Shown here: positions 7,452 through 11,459 of the stretch, piece by piece
How the letters are laid out: the number at the start of each line of letters is the position of its first letter
Position numbering within the stretch: the first letter of the stretch is position 1
Origin: Gemmatimonadales bacterium
GTDB taxonomy: Bacteria > Gemmatimonadota > Gemmatimonadetes > Gemmatimonadales > GWC2-71-9
Reading direction: 5' to 3'
DNA: 11,459 nucleotides
Assembly: GCA_025929805.1 (NCBI GenBank)
Contig: JAICPP010000100.1
Coordinates: 1-11,459, forward strand
The notes under the pieces: generated by a model
The model's database searches: none
The model's input: the letters and a program-made list of their open reading frames with translations, nothing else
Told to the model about the DNA's origin: nothing
Position numbers and translations under genes: made by a program

Positions 7452-8536
7452 AATCGATCGTTATAAACGGCCGCTTTCTGACCCAGGCCACAACGGGCGT
7501 GCAGCGCTGCGCCCTCCAGCTGGTCTCGGCGCTGGACCGTCGCATGGCCGCCGACCAAACGGTCCGAGCTCGGTGGCGGTTCCGGTTGATTACGCCGAGT
7601 AGAGGAGTGCGTACCCCGCTGGCCCTGGAGCACATTCCCACCGTTTCGGCCGGTCGGCTGACTGGTCACCCCTGGGAGCAGTTGGAGCTCCCTCTTCGCG
7701 CAGCGGGCCAGGTCGTGCTCAACCTGTGCAACACGGGCCCACTGGCTGGGCAGAGTGTGGTGATCATCTACGACGCGGCAGTCTATGCAGTGCCGCAGGC
7801 CTACTCCGCAGGATTTCGCCTCTGGTATCGGACGCTTCTGCCCCGCCTCGGCCGCCGGGCACTTCGAGTGGTGACCGCGTCCGATTTTTCCCGAGGCGAG
7901 CTGTCCAATTGGGCGGGCATTCCTGCTTCCAAGATCGACGTCGTCCCCATGGGCAGCGATCACATGCTTCAGCGATCGGCCGATCCGGGTGTGTTCGACC
8001 GGATTCCAGTCTCTCCGGGTCGCTATCTCCTGACGGTTGGAAGCAAGAGCCCCCACAAGAATGTGGAGGCCGTGGCACGCGCGGTGTCGCAGCTGGATGG
8101 CGCCGGGCTGCCGCTGGTTGCCGTGGGCGGAACCAATCCCCGGGTGTTCAACGACCCGGGTAACCTGAACAGCAACTGCTTCCACTCAGCGGGATATGTT
8201 ACCGACGCCGAGCTGCGGGCGCTGTACCAGGGCGCGATCTGCCTGGTATACCCCTCCTTATATGAAGGTTTTGGCCTGCCGCCGCTCGAGGCGATGACCT
8301 GTGGCTGCCCTGCCGTCGTCGCCCGGGCAGCGTCACTGCCGGAGGTTTGCGGTGACGCCGTGCTGTACTGTGATCCCCAAGACCCCGGGGACATTGCCCG
8401 GCAGATCGGACTGATCCAGGAGCCCGGTCTCCGCGATGAGCTGCGCCGCCGGGGTCTGGAGCGTGCCCGCCACTTCACCTGGGACCGTGCCGCGGATCAG
8501 CTGCTGAAGGTTCTCAATAGCGTGCAGGCTGCATGA
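7448..8536 (+). CDS. Family 4 glycosyltransferase (MtfB-like)
   Basis: Cytoplasmic GT-B glycosyltransferase of 362 residues. The start MKSIVINGRFLTQATTGVQR (1-20) is the N-terminal signature of the MtfB-like GT4 subgroup, whose known members are often mannosyl- or rhamnosyltransferases. The acceptor-side segment WEQLELPL lies at 76-83. The donor domain has LTVGSKSPHKNVE (195-207), the EX7E motif EGFGLPPLE with E273 and E281 intact, and ASLPEVCGDAV (295-305). The ATG overlaps the upstream stop in ATGA, so translation is probably coupled; no strong Shine-Dalgarno is visible. It overlaps the next glycosyltransferase by 4 nt in the same way. The family is clear; the sugar and linkage are inferred only loosely from family members. 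Confidence 0.93.
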   Translation: MKSIVINGRFLTQATTGVQRCALQLVSALDRRMAADQTVRARWRFRLITPSRGVRTPLALEHIPTVSAGRLTGHPWEQLELPLRAAGQVVLNLCNTGPLAGQSVVIIYDAAVYAVPQAYSAGFRLWYRTLLPRLGRRALRVVTASDFSRGELSNWAGIPASKIDVVPMGSDHMLQRSADPGVFDRIPVSPGRYLLTVGSKSPHKNVEAVARAVSQLDGAGLPLVAVGGTNPRVFNDPGNLNSNCFHSAGYVTDAELRALYQGAICLVYPSLYEGFGLPPLEAMTCGCPAVVARAASLPEVCGDAVLYCDPQDPGDIARQIGLIQEPGLRDELRRRGLERARHFTWDRAADQLLKVLNSVQAA

Positions 8537-9687
8537 AAGTCGCCCTGGTTCATGATTGGCTGGTGACCTACGCCGGTGCCGAGCGGGTGCTGGAGCAGAT
8601 CCTGGCCTGCTATCCAGAGGCTGACCTGTTCAGCATGTTCGAAAAGGTCCCCCCGGAGGAGCGCGCCTTTCTCGGCGGCCGTCGGGCACATACTTCCTTT
8701 CTCCAGCGCGTGCCGGGCATCCAGCGCGGCTATCGCAGCCTGCTTCCTTTGATGCCGCTGGCGGTCGAGCAGTTCGACCTGTCGAGCTACGATCTGGTGC
8801 TCTCGAGCTCGTACGCAGTTGCCAAGGGGGTACTCACCGGCCCCGACCAGCTCCATCTCTGTTACTGCCACTCGCCCATCCGATACGCCTGGGATCTCCA
8901 ACACCAGTATCTCCGGGAAGCGGGACTCAGCCGGGGGCTGCGCTCCCTGGTTACCCGGTACATTCTCCACCGAGTTCGAATGTGGGACGCGCGAACCTCC
9001 AATGGAGTGGACGGGTTCATGGCTGGGTCCCACTTTGTGGCGCGCCGGATCGCGAAGGCATACCGGCGGAGAGCGACGGTCATCTACCCACCGGTGGATG
9101 TGGATGCCTTCACCCCGGGTGGAAGTAAAGAAGACTTTTATGTCACTGCATCACGCATGGTCCCCTACAAGAGAATCGATGTGATTGTCGAAGCGTTCGC
9201 CGCCATGCCGAACCGGAGACTGGTCGTCGTTGGTGACGGCCCCGAAGCCGCGCGAATACGGGACAAGGCGGCACCGAACATTCAGTTCCTGGGGCAACAA
9301 CCCTTCGAAGTTCTCCTGGATCAGCTCCAGCGCGCCCGCGCGTTCGTGTTCGCCGCCGAGGAGGACTTCGGAATCGCGCCGCTGGAAGCCCAGTCATGCG
9401 GAACCCCGGTACTGGCCTACGGCAAGGGGGGAGTCCTGGAGACAATCCGGTGCCTGAGTGAGCCTGAGCCGACTGGGATCTTCTTCCCGGAGCAGACCCC
9501 AGCCTCGATCAGGGCGGCGGTTCAGCAATTTGAGCGGGAAGGCCATCAGATCGATCCGGAGGCCTGCCGACGTAACGCTCTGCGGTTCGGGCCTGAGCGG
9601 TTCCGGGAACAATTTCGCTCTTACGTCAGCCGTCGGTGGCGGAAAGCGGAGGCTCGGGCCCGAAGGCGACGGCTGCAGCCGCGGTGA
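8533..9687 (+). CDS. Family 4 glycosyltransferase (WbaZ-like)
   Basis: Cytoplasmic GT-B glycosyltransferase of 384 residues. MKVALVHDWLVTYAGAERVL (1-20) and CYCHSPIRYAWD (110-121) are hallmarks of the WbaZ-like GT4 subgroup, which includes mannosyltransferases of O-antigen and exopolysaccharide pathways. The donor domain shows VTASRMVPYKRID (204-216), GDGPEAARI (234-242) and the intact EX7E motif with E277 and E285 in EDFGIAPLEAQSCGTPV, followed by YGKGG (296-300). The C-terminal tail is strongly basic (RRWRKAEARARRRR, 367-380), which could help binding to the inner membrane. The ATG overlaps the previous stop (ATGA). Its own TGA is overlapped by a GTG that best fits as the flippase start. 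Mannose as the donor is a guess from the subgroup. Confidence 0.93.
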   Translation: MKVALVHDWLVTYAGAERVLEQILACYPEADLFSMFEKVPPEERAFLGGRRAHTSFLQRVPGIQRGYRSLLPLMPLAVEQFDLSSYDLVLSSSYAVAKGVLTGPDQLHLCYCHSPIRYAWDLQHQYLREAGLSRGLRSLVTRYILHRVRMWDARTSNGVDGFMAGSHFVARRIAKAYRRRATVIYPPVDVDAFTPGGSKEDFYVTASRMVPYKRIDVIVEAFAAMPNRRLVVVGDGPEAARIRDKAAPNIQFLGQQPFEVLLDQLQRARAFVFAAEEDFGIAPLEAQSCGTPVLAYGKGGVLETIRCLSEPEPTGIFFPEQTPASIRAAVQQFEREGHQIDPEACRRNALRFGPERFREQFRSYVSRRWRKAEARARRRRLQPR

Positions 9688-11195
9688 CATCCGAGCCCAA
9701 GTACAGCTCCCTCCAGGACCGCTTCGTAAGAGGAGCCACCTGGTCTCTGGTCGGGATGGGGGCTGCTCAGGGCCTGGCAGTGATTGCGTCCATCGTAGCG
9801 GCGCGGCTGCTGGGGAAGGTCGGGTTCGGCGAGTTTGGAATGGTCACCGGAACTGTGGGGGCGTTCGGCATGCTCGCCGGGTTGGGGCTGGGGCTCACAG
9901 CCACCAAATACATCGCCGAGCGCCGCGCGAACGACCCGGTTCGGGCCGGCCACATTATGGGTCTGATGACCCAGGTGGCGATCATCTCCGGCGGTGTCGT
10001 ATCGCTGATTCTCTTTATGCTGGCCCCCTGGCTAGCGGCCCGGACCCTCAACGCACCTCACCTGGCAGACGAGCTGCGCCTTGGATGTATTTTGCTGTTT
10101 CTCAATGCCCTGGACGGAATGCAGACGGGGGCACTCTCCGGCCTGGAGGCTTTCAAGAGCATCGCTCGCGTCGGCATAGTGCGGGGACTATTGAGCTTTC
10201 CCGTGCTCATCGCCGGCGTCTGGTTCTTCGGGCTCACCGGCGCAGTGGCCGCCACCGTGCTGGTCGGTGCCGTCGGATGGTGGCTGAGCCAGGCCGCGTT
10301 GCGCTCGGAGTGCGCCAAGGCCGGAATGCGTATCCATTATCGCGGCGCCCGCTCTGATCTGCCCGTGCTCTGGCGGTTCTCCCTTCCCGCCTTTCTCAGC
10401 GCACTCACGGTTGCACCGGTCATGTGGCTGGCCAGTGCCGTCCTCGCCAATCAGTCAGGCGGTTATGGGGAGTTGGGTCTGTTCAACGCAGCCAATCACT
10501 GGCGCACGGCGCTCATGTTTCTACCCTCGGTCTTGTTGCGGGTGGCCCTGCCACTGATGGCGTCCTCTACGGATAGTCGTCGCTCGGATGAGTTCGGAAA
10601 GACTCTGCTGCTCACTCAAAGCCTGACCGTGGCGATCGTCCTTCCTGCCGGTGCGCTTCTCATGTTCCTGGCGGATCCGATCATGGGCCTGTACGGCCAT
10701 GAATTCGTGGCTGGTGCAACGGTACTCATCGGGGTTATTGCGAGCATTATGATCGGCAGCATCGGGGGAGCTGCAGGGACGGCCATCGAAGCGCGAGGAA
10801 AGATGTGGCGGGGGCTCGCTCTGAATCTGTCCTGGGGAGCGGTCCTGATAGGAATCGTTTGGTTTATGGCTCCCAGCTGGGGCGCGCAATCCTTGGCCTT
10901 CGGTTCAGCCATTGCCTACGCAGTCATGAGCCTCTGGGGATTCCTCTATGTTGCTGCGGATCTGCCCCCGGGAATGCTGCGGCGGCTGTTCTGGACCCTG
11001 GGCTTTATCCTCTGTCTCACCGCTGCCTGCGTCCTGCTGCCCTCAAGGATTCGCATGATCGTGGCTGTTCCGGTTGCATTGTTTACGGGCTACCTGACTC
11101 TCGTTGCCTTTGTCGATCGAGCCGTGCGCCAGGCGGTACTGGGCCGGGCTCGTACCCAACTGAAGTTCTGGGGCGCTCCCGTTGGCGGGAAATAG
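9684..11195 (+). CDS. wzx: Wzx-type polysaccharide flippase
   Basis: Polytopic inner-membrane protein of the oligosaccharide flippase (PST, MOP superfamily) type, expected to move the lipid-linked repeat unit to the periplasmic face. It has about 12-14 hydrophobic segments over 503 residues, the usual size. Near the N-terminus RGATWSLVGMGAAQGLA forms the first membrane helix, and AARLLGKVGFGEFGMV followed by GLGLGLTATKYIAERR is the characteristic family segment. The frame is open from a GTG at 9636, which would give 519 residues and a 52-nt overlap. I prefer GTG 9684, because it makes a 4-nt GTGA overlap with the upstream gene, like the two ATGA junctions before it, and because residues 1-16 of the longer form are low-complexity and lack a Shine-Dalgarno. 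Confidence in the family is high; confidence in the start is moderate. Confidence 0.9.
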   Translation: MTSEPKYSSLQDRFVRGATWSLVGMGAAQGLAVIASIVAARLLGKVGFGEFGMVTGTVGAFGMLAGLGLGLTATKYIAERRANDPVRAGHIMGLMTQVAIISGGVVSLILFMLAPWLAARTLNAPHLADELRLGCILLFLNALDGMQTGALSGLEAFKSIARVGIVRGLLSFPVLIAGVWFFGLTGAVAATVLVGAVGWWLSQAALRSECAKAGMRIHYRGARSDLPVLWRFSLPAFLSALTVAPVMWLASAVLANQSGGYGELGLFNAANHWRTALMFLPSVLLRVALPLMASSTDSRRSDEFGKTLLLTQSLTVAIVLPAGALLMFLADPIMGLYGHEFVAGATVLIGVIASIMIGSIGGAAGTAIEARGKMWRGLALNLSWGAVLIGIVWFMAPSWGAQSLAFGSAIAYAVMSLWGFLYVAADLPPGMLRRLFWTLGFILCLTAACVLLPSRIRMIVAVPVALFTGYLTLVAFVDRAVRQAVLGRARTQLKFWGAPVGGK

Positions 11196-11459
11196 CTGGA
11201 GTGCGGCAGGGGCGGCTCGCGGGGACGGCCCGGCAGCCAGCTCGGCTGCGCGGTGCCCTGCGTGCCGCACGGATTGCACCTCCGAAGGAGTGGTTCTCGG
11301 AGGTTACGAGCTGTTTGTCTGCCCGCGCTGCACGCTCCGTTTTTCACCCCGAGCGTTCGACGCTTCAGTGGACTACGACGGCATGTATCGGAGTGCGGAG
11401 TATCAACGCGAGCAGGTCGATGCTCTTCGGTCGCTGGACGGCGCCAAGCTGGCGGACCA
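11182..11459 (+). CDS. Partial zinc-ribbon protein, probable SAM-dependent methyltransferase N-terminus
   Basis: An open frame runs off the right edge without a stop. It encodes a Cys4 zinc-ribbon: CPAC (residues 25-28 from the proposed start), then Y-E-L-F-V-CPRC (47-50), then YDGMYRSAEYQREQ. This C-x2-C, about 18 residues, C-x2-C layout followed by a tyrosine-rich helix matches the N-terminal part of many class I SAM methyltransferases in surface polysaccharide clusters, but the SAM-binding motif itself would lie beyond the edge. The only start I can find is TTG 11182, which overlaps the flippase end by 14 nt and has only a weak GGGG upstream. No ATG, GTG, TTG or CTG lies in frame between it and the first Cys. 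The 24 residues before the ribbon are Ala/Gly-rich and doubtful. A frameshift or sequence error near the start is possible. Confidence 0.6.
   Translation, partial: MAGNSWSAAGAARGDGPAASSAARCPACRTDCTSEGVVLGGYELFVCPRCTLRFSPRAFDASVDYDGMYRSAEYQREQVDALRSLDGAKLAD

Noticed and set aside
9458..10357. Long open frame (299 codons) spanning the end of the WbaZ-like gene and the start of the flippase
   Set aside because: The translation is Arg/Gly/Ser-rich with no recognisable domain, and it overlaps two well-supported genes in a shifted frame, as expected for GC-rich DNA.
11233..11249. GCAGCC-AGCTC-GGCTGC hairpin after the flippase as a terminator
   Set aside because: The stem is only 6 bp, there is no T-run after it, and it lies within the open frame of the next gene.
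11278..11304. Perfect 8-bp inverted repeat ACCTCCGA / TCGGAGGT with an 11-nt loop
   Set aside because: It is inside the zinc-ribbon coding region, without T-run or regulatory context; GGAGG/CCTCC pairs are common in such GC-rich sequence.

Overview
The window is a GC-rich bacterial chromosome segment carrying most of a Wzx/Wzy-type surface polysaccharide (capsule, exopolysaccharide or O-antigen) locus. The outer-membrane export protein is unusually long, has a non-lipoprotein signal peptide and carries an Asp-Ser ('DSARADSLADS') rich linker. Together with the high GC and frequent GTG starts, this style reminds me of Gemmatimonadota or a similar diderm soil phylum. That placement is an inference and is not proven by any marker gene here.

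Layout: (1) 30-1109, minus strand: a family-4 glycosyltransferase reading leftwards. (2) 1110-1257: a divergent intergenic region with an AT-rich -10-like box and a GTTG/CAAC repeat. (3) 1258-2367: a second family-4 glycosyltransferase, in which both glutamates of the EX7E motif are replaced. (4) 2404-5061: an 885-residue polysaccharide export protein with one Poly_export domain and about six SLBB-like modules. (5) 5061-6131: a Wzz/PCP chain-length protein without a kinase domain. (6) 6144-7451: an O-antigen ligase/polymerase family membrane protein. (7) 7448-8536 and 8533-9687: two more family-4 glycosyltransferases, MtfB-like and WbaZ-like. (8) 9684-11195: a Wzx-type flippase. (9) About 11182 to the right edge: the start of a gene with a Cys4 zinc-ribbon followed by the beginning of what looks like a SAM methyltransferase.

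The plus-strand genes are packed head to tail (gaps of 36 and 12 nt, a TAATG junction, two ATGA junctions and a GTGA junction), so they probably form one operon with translational coupling. In the expected pathway the glycosyltransferases build a lipid-linked repeat unit in the cytoplasm, the flippase moves it across the inner membrane, the Wzy/WaaL-like protein polymerises or ligates it, the Wzz-like protein sets chain length, and the SLBB protein exports it across the outer membrane. A priming phosphoglycosyltransferase, a tyrosine kinase and nucleotide-sugar synthesis genes are not in the window.

I see no RNA genes, CRISPR arrays, insertion sequences or convincing terminators. The system type is known. 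The most notable points are the glycosyltransferase lacking its EX7E acids, the modular export protein, a hairpin just before the polymerase/ligase gene, and the cryptic 3' gene.
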